A program made the position numbers and the translations under genes. The notes under the pieces were generated by a model. It ran no database searches and had not been told where the DNA came from. It saw only the letters and a list, made by a program, of their open reading frames with translations. From Prosthecomicrobium pneumaticum (GTDB taxonomy: Bacteria; Pseudomonadota; Alphaproteobacteria; Rhizobiales; Kaistiaceae), in the NCBI RefSeq assembly GCF_014199915.1, contig NZ_JACHOO010000004.1, positions 42,024 through 106,023 of the forward strand: a stretch of 64,000 nt of DNA, given 5' to 3'. Position 1 is the stretch's first letter. Each line of letters opens with the position of its first letter. Below, one piece after another: positions 45,746 through 54,439 of the stretch.

Positions 45746-46032
45746 AGCACGTAGGGGTAGATGTAGTAGATGATCACCTGCTGCAGGAAGAAGATGCCGA
45801 GCAGCAGGATCAGCGGCGAGATGTCGATCGTGCCGAGGCTCGGCAGACGCTGCCGGATCGGCCGCAACAGCGGTTCCGTCGCCTGATAGAGGAACTGGCC
45901 GATCGCGGAGACGACCTGGTTGCGCGGATTGACCACGCCGAAGGCATAGAGCCAGGAGAAGATCGCGCTCCCGATGACGATCCACCAGTAGATGTTGAGG
46001 GCGAGCATGACGACGTCGAGCAGGGCGCGCAT
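45742..46032 (-). CDS. yggT: YggT family membrane protein
   Basis: 96-residue protein with two transmembrane helices: one near residues 5-30 ([21 protein letters not shown]) and another near the C terminus ([20 protein letters not shown]). The connecting part includes [23 protein letters not shown], the YGGT signature. The family is linked to membrane organisation and osmotic tolerance. The start at 46032 has a GGAG site 8 bases upstream. Confidence 0.92.
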   Translation of the reverse strand: MRALLDVVMLALNIYWWIVIGSAIFSWLYAFGVVNPRNQVVSAIGQFLYQATEPLLRPIRQRLPSLGTIDISPLILLLGIFFLQQVIIYYIYPYVL

Positions 46033-46204
46033 TGGTGCTCCGTGAGGCGGGCAGAGTCCTGATGTAGCGACGCGCTCCCTCGCGCGCAACGGCCGCCCGG
46101 ACCTGTCCGGACGTCGCCCCGCACCGTTCTGCGTCGCAGTGACGCAGTCGCGACGCCGCCTCTTCGCGTTGGTCGCCATGTGGCGCGGCGAGGAGGCGGG
46201 GGCG

Positions 46205-47080
46205 ATGTGGCAGGGTGTGAGGCGGGTGGCGACGGCGACGGTCGCCGGCTGGTGGCGGCACGAGGCGATGACGCTCGGCGCGGCGATCGCCTATTACGGC
46301 GCCTTCTCGCTCGCGCCGATCCTGCTCCTCGTCATCTCGACGGCCGGCCTCGTCTTCGGCGAGGAGGCGGCGCGCGGCGCCGTGGTGCGCGAGCTCTCCG
46401 ACCTGATCGGCCGGCGCGAGGCCCAGATGCTCGAGGCGATGGTGGCGAGCGCGCGCAATGTCGGCTCGGGGGCGGTCGGGACGATCGTCGGCATCGTCCT
46501 GCTGCTCGTGCTCGCGACCGGCGTGCTCGCCCAGATCCAGAATGCGCTGCATGCGATCTGGGAGGCGCAGCCGCCGAAATCGCCCTTCTGGGCGACGCTG
46601 CGCAGCCGCCTGCTGAGCCTCGCGCTGATCGGCAGCATCGGCTTCCTGCTCCTCGTCTCGCTGGTCGTCGACGCCGGCATCGCGGCGGCCGGGACCTACG
46701 CCTTCCGGCTCTTCCCCGGTGCCGAGCTGGCGCTGATCGCCGCCAACTTCCTGCTCTCGCTGTTCTTCGCGAGCCTCCTCTTCGGCATGGTCTACTGGCT
46801 GCTGCCGGAGGTGAGGCTGCCGTTGCGCGACCTCGTGCCGGGTGCGGTGCTCGCCGGCGTCCTGTTCACCTTCGGCAAATCGTTGATCGGCCTCGCCGCC
46901 GGCCGCGGCGAGATCGCCTCGAGCTTCGGCGCCGCGGCCTCGATCCTCACCATTCTCGCCTGGATCTATTACGCCTCGCAGATCCTGCTGCTCGGCGCCG
47001 CCTTTGCGAAGGCGCTGCGGGACCGGCGCGTCGCCCTGGGTGGCACCGCGCCGCCGCCTCAGCCGCGCAGCGCCACATAG
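46205..47080 (+). CDS. YihY/BrkB family membrane protein
   Basis: 291 residues from the preferred ATG, with six transmembrane helices. Characteristic parts are [23 protein letters not shown] near the N terminus and [26 protein letters not shown] later. Once called ribonuclease BN, the family is now regarded as membrane proteins of unknown transport role. The ATG at 46205 is preferred to a GTG at 46139 and an ATG at 46178 because AGGAGG lies 8 bases before it. The 3' end overlaps the convergent RND gene by 22 bases. Confidence 0.87.
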   Translation: MWQGVRRVATATVAGWWRHEAMTLGAAIAYYGAFSLAPILLLVISTAGLVFGEEAARGAVVRELSDLIGRREAQMLEAMVASARNVGSGAVGTIVGIVLLLVLATGVLAQIQNALHAIWEAQPPKSPFWATLRSRLLSLALIGSIGFLLLVSLVVDAGIAAAGTYAFRLFPGAELALIAANFLLSLFFASLLFGMVYWLLPEVRLPLRDLVPGAVLAGVLFTFGKSLIGLAAGRGEIASSFGAAASILTILAWIYYASQILLLGAAFAKALRDRRVALGGTAPPPQPRSAT

Positions 47081-50000
47081 ATCGCCGGGATGACGAGCAC
47101 GGTGAGCGCCGTCGAGGAGGCGAGGCCGAACAGCAGCGAGATCGCGAGACCCTGGAAGATCGGATCGGCGAGGATCACCGCCGCGCCGATCATCGCGGCG
47201 AGCGCGGTCAGCAGGATCGGCTTGAAGCGGATCGCCCCCGCCTCGAGCAGCACTTCGACGAGCGGACGGTCTCCGCCCTGCGCGTGACGGATGAAGTCGG
47301 CGAGCAGGATGGAATTCCGCACGATGATGCCGGCGAGCGCGATGAAGCCGATCATCGAGGTGGCCGAGAAGGGTGCGCCGAACAGCCAGTGGCCGATCAT
47401 GATGCCGATCAGGGTGAGCGGGATCGGCGTCAGGATGACGAGCGGCAGCTTGAACGAACCGAACTGGGCGACGACGAGGATGTAGATGGCGAGAATGGCG
47501 ACGGCGAAGGCCGCCCCCATGTCACGGAAGGTCACCCAGGTCACCTCCCATTCGCCGTCCCACAGCAGGGTCGGGTGGCTCTCGTCATCCGGCTGGCCGT
47601 GCAGCGCGATCGTGGGCTTCGGCACGTCGCCCCAATCGGCTCTGTCGATCGCCTCCGACACCGCGAGCATGCCGTAGACCGGCGCCTCGAAGGCCCCCGC
47701 GAGCTCCGCCGTCACCATTTCGGCGGCGCGGCCGTTATGGCGGAAGATCGGATAGGAGGCGGGTTCGCGCGTCACATGGACGACGTCGCCGAGCTCGGCG
47801 ACCCCCCGGCTGCCGGGCTGGGCATTGGCCGGAACCGGGGTGGCGAGCGCCCGCTCGTCGACGACGGCGTCGCTCTTGCCGAGCCCGATCGAGATCGGAA
47901 TCGGCGGCCGGCCGCCGCCGCGGTGCGAATAGCCGACCGTCGTGCCGCCATAGAGCGCGGCGAGCGCGTCATAGACGTCGGACTGCTCGACACCGTGATA
48001 TTCGAGATTGTCCTGGTCGATCGCGACGCGGACGCGCTCCGCCCGGTTGTGGAAGGAATCGTCGACGTCGACGATGAAGGGGATGCTCTCGAAGGTCTCG
48101 CGCAGCCTGGTTGCCACGGCACGGCGGGTCTCGGCATCCGGGCCGTAGACCTCGGCGAGCAGCGTTCCCATCACCGGCGGACCCGGCGGCGGCTCGACCA
48201 CCTTGATCACCGTGCCGGCCGGCACGTCGACGCCGGCGAGGCGCTGGCGCAGATCGAGCGCGATCGCATGGCTCGTGCGCGCCCGCTCGCCCTTCGGCGA
48301 CAGGGTGACGACGACGTCGCCCTGTTCGGGCCGGGCGCGCAGATAATAGTGCCGCACGAGGCCGTTGAAGTTGAACGGTGCGGCTGTGCCGGCATAGGTC
48401 CGGAAGGAGACCGCTTCCTCGACCGGGGCGAGCCGGCCGACGATCGCCTGCAGCGCCCGGTCGGTGTCCTCCACCGACCGGCCCTTCGGCAGATCGACGA
48501 CGACCTGCAGCTCGGTCTTGTTGTCGAAGGGCAGCAGCTTCACCGTGACGTGCTTCGTATAGACGAGGCCCATCGAGGCGAGGGTGGCGAGCCCCACGAG
48601 GATCAGGAAGATCCAGGACCGCCTCCGCGAGGCGAGGATCGGCCGGGCGACAGCGACATAGGCGCGGCCGAGCCGGCCGCCGGCCGAATGATCGTTCGCC
48701 CCGCCATGGCCGGCCGCGCCGTGCCCCGACACCTTGCCCCCGAGCCGCAGCATCAGCCAGGGCGTCAGGACGACGGCGACGAAGAAGGAGAACAGCATCG
48801 CCGCCGAGGCATTGGCCGGGATCGGGCTCATATAGGGCCCCATCATGCCGGAGACGAAGAGCATCGGCAGCAGCGCGGCGACGACGGTGAGGGTCGCGAC
48901 GATAGTCGGATTGCCGACCTCGGCGACCGCATCGACCGCTGCCGCGGCGCGCGACCGGCCGTCGCGCATCGCCCAGTGGCGGGCGATGTTCTCGATCACC
49001 ACGATCGCGTCGTCGACCAGGATGCCGATCGAGAAGATCAGCGCGAAAAGGCTGACGCGGTTGAGCGTATAGCCCATCAGCCGGGCGGCGAAGAGGGTGA
49101 GGAGGATGGTCGTCGGAATGACGACGGCGACCACCACCGCCTCGCGCCAGCCGATCGCCAGCGCCACGAGCACGACGATCGAGACGGTGGCGAGGCCGAG
49201 ATGGAAGAGCAGCTCGTTCGCCTTCTCGTTCGCGGTCTCGCCATAGTTGCGGCTGACCGTGAGCGCCACGTCGTCGGGCACGATGCCGCCGCGCACCGCC
49301 TCGAGCCGGGCGACGATCTCCTCGGCGATCGCCACCGCATTGGTGCCCGGCCGCTTGGCGACGGCGAGCGAGACGGCGGGCACGCGCACGACGCCGTCCG
49401 CGGTCTTCGCGATGGCGGAGACGCGGCTCTCGTTCGGCTCGGTCGCGAGCACCACCCGCGCGACGTCGCGGACATAGACGGGCCGGCCGTCGCGGGCGGT
49501 GACGAGGAGATTGCCGATCTCGGAAAGGGTCTGCAGCGTCTGGCCGGCGACCAGCGTCGGCTGGCCGCCCTCGATGCGGACGCGGCCGACCTCGAAGGAG
49601 CGGTTGGCGCCGGCGATCTTCGCCTGGAGCTGGGCGAGCGTGATGCCGTAGAGCGAGAGCTTCTCCGGATCGGGCTCGACGCGGATCTCTTCCGGCTGTT
49701 CGCCGACCAGATAGGTGAGGCCGATGTCGGGCAGCTTGGCGATCTCGACCTGCAGCTCGCGGGCGATCCGGGTCAGATCGTTGGCGGTGATGCGCGCGGC
49801 GGCGGCCGCGCCCGCCGGCGCGAGGTCGACGACGACGATCGCGACGTCGTCGATGCCGCGGCCGACGATCAGCGGTTCGGGAATGCCGACCGGGATGCGG
49901 TCGAGATTGGCGTTGACCTTCTCGTGCACGCGCAGCACCGCGGCGTCGGCGCTGGTGCCGACGAGGAAGCGTGCGGTGACGACGACGCCGTCGTCCTCGG

Positions 50001-50280
50001 TCTGCGAATAGACGTGCTCCACACCGTCTATGCTCTTGACGATCGTCTCGAGCGGTTCGGTGACGAGCTTTTCCGCGTCCTCGGCCTTGAGGCCGTTCGC
50101 CGCGACGTGGATGTCGACCATCGGCACGGAGATCTGCGGCTCCTCCTCGCGCGGCAGGGTGACGAGCGCGACGAGTCCGAGCGCGAGCGCCGTGACGAGG
50201 AAGAGCGGAGTGAGCGGCGAGCCGATGAAGGCGCGCGTCAAGGCGCCGGCGATGCCGAGCTTCGCGGGCGTCACGGTCAC
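47059..50280 (-). CDS. RND efflux transporter permease (AcrB/HAE family)
   Basis: 1,073-residue inner-membrane pump. The transmembrane proton-relay aspartates are in IGILVDDAIVVIENIARH, and two large periplasmic loops hold the porter domains. A segment VEPPPGPPVMGTLLAEVYGPD and RSVEDTDRALQAI mark a subgroup away from AcrB itself. The GTG at 50280 overlaps the adaptor stop by 4 bases. It is the last gene of the operon sqr-DUF2892-adaptor-pump divergent from an SqrR-like regulator, so its substrate may be linked to sulfur stress. No outer-membrane channel gene is in the window. Confidence 0.9.
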   Translation of the reverse strand: MTVTPAKLGIAGALTRAFIGSPLTPLFLVTALALGLVALVTLPREEEPQISVPMVDIHVAANGLKAEDAEKLVTEPLETIVKSIDGVEHVYSQTEDDGVVVTARFLVGTSADAAVLRVHEKVNANLDRIPVGIPEPLIVGRGIDDVAIVVVDLAPAGAAAAARITANDLTRIARELQVEIAKLPDIGLTYLVGEQPEEIRVEPDPEKLSLYGITLAQLQAKIAGANRSFEVGRVRIEGGQPTLVAGQTLQTLSEIGNLLVTARDGRPVYVRDVARVVLATEPNESRVSAIAKTADGVVRVPAVSLAVAKRPGTNAVAIAEEIVARLEAVRGGIVPDDVALTVSRNYGETANEKANELLFHLGLATVSIVVLVALAIGWREAVVVAVVIPTTILLTLFAARLMGYTLNRVSLFALIFSIGILVDDAIVVIENIARHWAMRDGRSRAAAAVDAVAEVGNPTIVATLTVVAALLPMLFVSGMMGPYMSPIPANASAAMLFSFFVAVVLTPWLMLRLGGKVSGHGAAGHGGANDHSAGGRLGRAYVAVARPILASRRRSWIFLILVGLATLASMGLVYTKHVTVKLLPFDNKTELQVVVDLPKGRSVEDTDRALQAIVGRLAPVEEAVSFRTYAGTAAPFNFNGLVRHYYLRARPEQGDVVVTLSPKGERARTSHAIALDLRQRLAGVDVPAGTVIKVVEPPPGPPVMGTLLAEVYGPDAETRRAVATRLRETFESIPFIVDVDDSFHNRAERVRVAIDQDNLEYHGVEQSDVYDALAALYGGTTVGYSHRGGGRPPIPISIGLGKSDAVVDERALATPVPANAQPGSRGVAELGDVVHVTREPASYPIFRHNGRAAEMVTAELAGAFEAPVYGMLAVSEAIDRADWGDVPKPTIALHGQPDDESHPTLLWDGEWEVTWVTFRDMGAAFAVAILAIYILVVAQFGSFKLPLVILTPIPLTLIGIMIGHWLFGAPFSATSMIGFIALAGIIVRNSILLADFIRHAQGGDRPLVEVLLEAGAIRFKPILLTALAAMIGAAVILADPIFQGLAISLLFGLASSTALTVLVIPAIYVALRG

Positions 50281-51290
50281 TTCGCTTCTCCCGGCAGGAC
50301 GACCCGGTCGCCGTCGTGCAGCCCGGTCAGGATCTCGACCATGGTGCGGCCGTTCTCGACGCGGGTCTCCCCTGTGATGACGGCGATGTCGAGCGGGCCG
50401 TCGGCGGCCGTGAGGCGAACATAGTCGACGCCGTGTCGCAGCGTCACCGCCTCGGCCGGCACGGCGAGCGCGGTCCGCTCGCCGACCGGAATCCACACGA
50501 GGGTGCGCTCGTTGACGAAATAGTCGCCGATGCCGTCGACCTCGACGTCGGCGACGACGAGCCCGTCGGTGATCTCCGGATAGACCTTCGCGACGCGGCC
50601 TTCACGGGTCGTCTGCGGCCCGCTCTCCGGCGACAGGCCGCGCGCGCCGATCCGCACGACGTCGCCCTCCTCGATCTCCGCGGCGTGGCGCTCGGGCAGC
50701 GACAGGCGCAGGAAATAGCGGCCGCTGGCGATGCGGGCGATCTCCTCGCCGGCGAGCACGACGGAACCGAGCGTCACCGGCACGGTCAGCACCCGGCCGG
50801 TGGCCGGCGCGACGATCGCCCCTTCGCTCGCCTGCTGGACGATCACGGCGCGGTTCGCCTCGGCGGCCGTCACCTGATTGACGGCGACCTCGTATTGCGT
50901 GCGAGCCTGGTCGAGCTGGCTCTGCGGGCTGATGCCGCGGGCGACGAGCTGCTCGGCGCGGGCGAGATCGGTGCGGGCGTTGTCGCGCTGCGACTGCAGC
51001 TGTTTCAGCTGCGCTTCCGCGGCGTCGCGCTGCAGCGCCAGCTTGTCGTCGACCACCTCGGCGATCGTCTCGCCTTCCGTCACCTCGCGCCCCTCCGTCA
51101 CCGAGATGGACCGGATCGTGCCGCCGATGCGGGCGCGGGCGGGCACGACGGTGCGGCTCTCGACGCGGCCGAACACCGCCTTGAACTCGGTGACCGGCCG
51201 CGCCTCGACGAGGAAATCGGCGGCCGCCGCGGGCGCCGCGAGGCCACCGAAGGCGCAGAGGAGAAAGGCGAGACGGATCGGTCGGGACAT
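50277..51290 (-). CDS. RND periplasmic adaptor (membrane fusion protein)
   Basis: 337 residues. A Sec signal peptide (MSRPIRLAFLLCAFGGLAAP onward, cleaved near AAAADF) precedes a lipoyl-like half (VESRTVVPARARIGGTIRS), an alpha-helical hairpin (about residues 85-155, LQRDAAEAQLKQLQSQRDNA) and the second lipoyl half with beta-barrel. It bridges the pump to an outer-membrane channel. There is no lipobox, so it is not a lipoprotein. It lies 33 bases after the DUF2892 gene and overlaps the pump gene. Confidence 0.9.
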   Translation of the reverse strand: MSRPIRLAFLLCAFGGLAAPAAAADFLVEARPVTEFKAVFGRVESRTVVPARARIGGTIRSISVTEGREVTEGETIAEVVDDKLALQRDAAEAQLKQLQSQRDNARTDLARAEQLVARGISPQSQLDQARTQYEVAVNQVTAAEANRAVIVQQASEGAIVAPATGRVLTVPVTLGSVVLAGEEIARIASGRYFLRLSLPERHAAEIEEGDVVRIGARGLSPESGPQTTREGRVAKVYPEITDGLVVADVEVDGIGDYFVNERTLVWIPVGERTALAVPAEAVTLRHGVDYVRLTAADGPLDIAVITGETRVENGRTMVEILTGLHDGDRVVLPGEAK

Positions 51291-51323
51291 GGATCTGCCG
51301 GGGTTCTTGCGGGACGGGAGCGC

Positions 51324-51527
51324 TCAGCGGAAGGCGGTGCCGGCCGGGCAGCCGAGCCGCTTGAAGACCATCGCCGCCGGGCAGAAGCCGGTGACCGAGG
51401 CCTGGATCAGATTGAGGCCGACGAACACGGTCAGCAGATACCAGTAGGGCGACACGAAATGGCCGAGTGCCAGCGAGACGAGGATCATCAGGCCGGCGAA
51501 CATCATCACGGCGCGGTCGAGGGTCAT
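51324..51527 (-). CDS. DUF2892 (YgaP transmembrane-like) small membrane protein
   Basis: 67 residues with two transmembrane helices. The family motif GFCPAAMVFKRLGC is near the C terminus and holds two cysteines. In other bacteria this module is found alone or joined to rhodanese domains (YgaP) in sulfur metabolism. The ATG at 51527 begins MTLDRAVMMFAGLMILVSLA. It lies between the sqr gene (29 bases) and the RND adaptor gene (33 bases), part of one operon. Confidence 0.88.
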   Translation of the reverse strand: MTLDRAVMMFAGLMILVSLALGHFVSPYWYLLTVFVGLNLIQASVTGFCPAAMVFKRLGCPAGTAFR

Positions 51528-51556
51528 GGCTGCTTTCCTTTCGGGAGAGAGACGCT

Positions 51557-52849
51557 TCACGGCGTCGGATCGATCTGGACTTCCTTGAGCTTCTTGATGC
51601 CGAGCATTTCGAGGGCCGCGTTCTCGTAGAAGGTTTCGCTCTTGCCCTGGCGGACCTTGCGCAGGAAATACTTCTCGAAGCCGATCTTGGCGGCGTGGAC
51701 CCATTTGCCCTGCGCCGACCAGTTGACGTTGCGCGGCGGGATCTGCGGCTGGGCGACGAAGGCGATGCCCTCGTCGCCGAAATCGGCGAGGCAGACCGCA
51801 TTCCAGGTGGCGACCGCCTTCGGCTCCGCGCCGCGCAGCAGCGCGCCGATGTTCTGCGCCGTCGCGGTGACCATCGATTCGATCATGAAGCCGGTCTTCG
51901 GCACGCCGACGGGCAGCGGCGTCTTGCCGACCGGCGGAATGGCGACGCAGACGCCGACCGCGAAGACGTTCGGGAAGGCCGCGTTGCGCTGGTGCTTGTC
52001 GATGGTGACGAAGCCGCGCGGATTGGTGAGGCCCTCGATGCCCGCGACCGCAGGGACGCCGCGGAAGGCGGGCAGCATCATCGAGAAGGCGAAGGGAAGG
52101 GTGTGCGTGGTCTTGAGCGCGCCATCCTCCTGCACCTCCTCGACGGTCATCGCGCCCGCTTCGACCTTGGCCACCCGGGCATTGGTGATCCACTTGATGT
52201 GCCGCTCGCGCATCGCGCTTTCGAGCAGGCCCTTCGTATCGCCGACGCCGTCGAGGCCGAGATGGCCGATATAGGGCTCGGGCGTGACGAAGGTCATCGG
52301 CACGCGGTCGCGCACCCGGGCGCGGCGGAGCGCCGTCTCGAGGATGAAGGCGAACTCATAGGCGGGGCCGTAGCAGGATGCGCCCTGCACCGCGCCGATG
52401 ATCACCGGGCCGGGCGCCCTGACGAGCGCCTCGAAGGCGGCGCGGGCGGCGAGCGCATGGTCGGTCTGGCAGACGGACTGGGTGTGGCCCTGCGGCCCGA
52501 GACCGGGCACTTCGTCGAAAGCGAGGTCGGGTCCGGTCGCGACGACGAGGTAATCGTAGTCGAGCACGCTGCCGTCCTTGAGGGCGATCCGGTTCTCGGC
52601 CGGAAGCACCCGCTCCGCGCCCTCCGGCCTGAGCCCGATGCCGCGGCGGGCGAAGACATCGGAAAGGTCGACGCTGATATCCTCCGGTTCGCGCCAGCCG
52701 ACCGCCACCCAAGGGTTGGACGGCACGAAGGAATAGGTCTTGCCGAGATTGACGACGACGAGCTCGTCCTGCGGACGGATCGCGTCCCGCAGTTCATAGG
52801 CCATGATGACGCCGCCGAGCCCGGCGCCGAGGACAACGATGCGTGCCAT
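51557..52849 (-). CDS. sqr: Sulfide:quinone oxidoreductase
   Basis: 430-residue flavoprotein of the disulfide-reductase fold. The FAD motif VVLGAGLGGVIMAYEL is at the N terminus and YSFVPSNPWVAVGW follows, typical of SQR. The three cysteines of the type I enzyme are in place: Cys127 (QSVCQTD), Cys159 (GASCYGP) and Cys353 (NAVCLADFG), against 128, 160 and 356 in the Acidithiobacillus enzyme as I recall it. The C-terminal amphipathic stretch FEKYFLRKVRQG would bind the membrane. It oxidises sulfide to polysulfide and reduces quinone. It leads the operon divergent from an SqrR-like regulator. Confidence 0.88.
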   Translation of the reverse strand: MARIVVLGAGLGGVIMAYELRDAIRPQDELVVVNLGKTYSFVPSNPWVAVGWREPEDISVDLSDVFARRGIGLRPEGAERVLPAENRIALKDGSVLDYDYLVVATGPDLAFDEVPGLGPQGHTQSVCQTDHALAARAAFEALVRAPGPVIIGAVQGASCYGPAYEFAFILETALRRARVRDRVPMTFVTPEPYIGHLGLDGVGDTKGLLESAMRERHIKWITNARVAKVEAGAMTVEEVQEDGALKTTHTLPFAFSMMLPAFRGVPAVAGIEGLTNPRGFVTIDKHQRNAAFPNVFAVGVCVAIPPVGKTPLPVGVPKTGFMIESMVTATAQNIGALLRGAEPKAVATWNAVCLADFGDEGIAFVAQPQIPPRNVNWSAQGKWVHAAKIGFEKYFLRKVRQGKSETFYENAALEMLGIKKLKEVQIDPTP

Positions 52850-53012
52850 GGATCTCCCTCCCTTCGTCCGGACCGGACGTCCTCCACCCTCGTCGGTATC
52901 CGCGCCGCCCATCACGCCATCGAATGACGATTTGCGGTGTGCGGCTTTGATCGACCGCAACTTCCGCGGTCCGGCCACCGATGCTCTTGCATCTAACATT
53001 CAAATCTCATAA

Positions 53013-53028
53013 ATTCAATATCATGAAT
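53013..53028. promoter_or_regulatory. Candidate SqrR/BigR operator
   Basis: ATTC-N8-GAAT, the form I recall for the SqrR binding consensus. A second ATTC at 52998-53001 and longer flanking symmetry (ACATTC at 52996-53001 with GAATGT at 53025-53030) widen the site. It overlaps the first possible ATG of the regulator gene, which favours the second ATG at 53038 as the real start or implies tight self-control. Confidence 0.65.
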
Positions 53029-53331
53029 GTAAGAGAGATGATCCCGGCTTCGGAGGCGGCGGCGGAGCTGATGCGCAGCCTGTCGCATCCGCAGCGCCTG
53101 CTCGTGCTCTGCGCGCTCGGCGATGAGGAACGCACGGTCGCCGAACTGCGCCAGATGCTCGACATCGAGCAGGTGCCGATGTCGCAGCAATTGATGCGCC
53201 TGCGCGCCGACGGCCTCGTCCAATCCCGTCGCGAAGGCACGACGGTGCACTACCGGATCACCCGGCCCGAGGTGCTGGCCGTGATCGCGGCGCTGCACGC
53301 CGCCTTCTGCGGTCCGCACCGGCCCGGCTAG
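53023..53331 (+). CDS. Persulfide-sensing ArsR-family repressor, SqrR/BigR type
   Basis: 102 residues from the ATG at 53023; an ATG at 53038 with a purine-rich upstream stretch is an alternative. Winged-helix motif TVAELRQMLDIEQVPMSQQL is followed by RADGLVQSRREGTTVHYRI. Two cysteines, 30 (LLVLCALG) and 96 (AAFCGPH), are 66 residues apart, the same spacing as the persulfide-sensing pair of SqrR (41/107) and BigR (42/108). Metal-sensing ArsR motifs (CVC) are lacking. It should repress sqr and itself until reactive sulfur forms a polysulfide bridge between the cysteines. Confidence 0.85.
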   Translation: MNVREMIPASEAAAELMRSLSHPQRLLVLCALGDEERTVAELRQMLDIEQVPMSQQLMRLRADGLVQSRREGTTVHYRITRPEVLAVIAALHAAFCGPHRPG

Positions 53332-53409
53332 CGTCCGCCGCCGATCGAAGCCGGAAACCCGATCCGGGCGGGGGCATTGGTGAGAGGGCCGAGGGCAACG
53401 GCGGGGCGG

Positions 53410-54432
53410 ATGACTCGATCGCACACCTCTCTTCTCGTTCTGTTCGGTGCTGCCGGGCTGCTGCTTCTCCTGGCGCCCGACGTGTTTCTGATCGTCTTCG
53501 CCGGCGTGCTGCTCGCCGTCTTCCTGCACAGCGGGGGCGCCTGGATCGGGGCGCGGCTCGGTATCCGGCCCGCCTTCGGCGTCGGACTGTTCCTCGCGCT
53601 GATCGTGCTCGCCCTTCTCGGCTTCGGCGCCGCCGTGGCGCCGGCGGCGATCGCCGAGGTCGAGGAACTGGCGCGGCGGCTGCCCGAGGCGCTCACCGAT
53701 CTGCACGATCGCATCGAATCCTATTCGATCGGCGCTATGGTGCTCGAGCGGGTGACGCCGGATTCGCTCGCCGGCGGCGCCGGCGGCGCCGCGGCGATGT
53801 CGGCGGTCTCGTCGACCTTCGGCGTGCTCGGCAATTTCGTCGTCGTCCTGTTCATCGGCCTTTACGGCGCGATCGATCCCGGCCTCTATCGCCGGGGGCT
53901 CGAAAGGCTCCTCGAGCCGGCCCTCAGGTCGCGTGGCGGGAGGGTGCTGCGGGCGGTCGGGGCGGCGCTGCGCAACTGGCTCATCGCGCAGCTCGCGGCG
54001 ATGGCGGTGGTCGGCGGGTTGACCGGGCTCGGCCTGTGGCTCGCCGGCATACCGCTCGCCTTCGCGCTCGGCCTCGTCGCCGGCCTGCTCGCCTTCATCC
54101 CCAACATCGGGCCGGTGCTCGCCATCGCGCCGGCCCTCCTCCTCGCTCTGCCGCAGGGTCGGACCGCGGTGCTCGTCGTCCTCGCCGTCTATCTCGGCGT
54201 GCAGGCGCTCGAAAGCTATGTCGTCACGCCGCTGCTGCAGCAGGAGAAGGTGTCGCTGGCGCCAGCGCTGGTGATCGCGGCGCAGCTTCTCGCCGGCGTC
54301 TGGTTCGGCCTGCTCGGCCTCGCCCTCGCCACGCCGCTCACCGCCGCGCTGATGACGTTGGTGCGGGTCGCCTATGTCGAAAACACGCTCGAGGACGGCG
54401 CCGGCGGCACGTCGCCGGGCGCCGCATCGTAG
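53410..54432 (+). CDS. AI-2E family (PerM-like) transporter
   Basis: 340-residue membrane protein with about seven to eight helices. The central part (ARRLPEALTDLHDRIESYSIG) is a soluble periplasmic or cytoplasmic segment, and the family end block holds AGLLAFIPNIGPVLAIAPAL and ESYVVTPLLQQEKVSLAPAL. Members include autoinducer-2 exporters and Na+/H+ antiporters, so the solute is not predictable. The ATG at 53410 is preferred to an upstream TTG. Confidence 0.87.
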   Translation: MTRSHTSLLVLFGAAGLLLLLAPDVFLIVFAGVLLAVFLHSGGAWIGARLGIRPAFGVGLFLALIVLALLGFGAAVAPAAIAEVEELARRLPEALTDLHDRIESYSIGAMVLERVTPDSLAGGAGGAAAMSAVSSTFGVLGNFVVVLFIGLYGAIDPGLYRRGLERLLEPALRSRGGRVLRAVGAALRNWLIAQLAAMAVVGGLTGLGLWLAGIPLAFALGLVAGLLAFIPNIGPVLAIAPALLLALPQGRTAVLVVLAVYLGVQALESYVVTPLLQQEKVSLAPALVIAAQLLAGVWFGLLGLALATPLTAALMTLVRVAYVENTLEDGAGGTSPGAAS

Positions 54433-54439
54433 CGTTCGG

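Noticed and set aside
46180-50424. 1,414-codon plus-strand open frame across the RND gene
   Set aside because: It runs through yihY in a wrong frame and antisense to the RND pump, with an acidic repeat-like composition (Asp/Arg/Gly/Glu/His). The pump on the minus strand is unmistakable.
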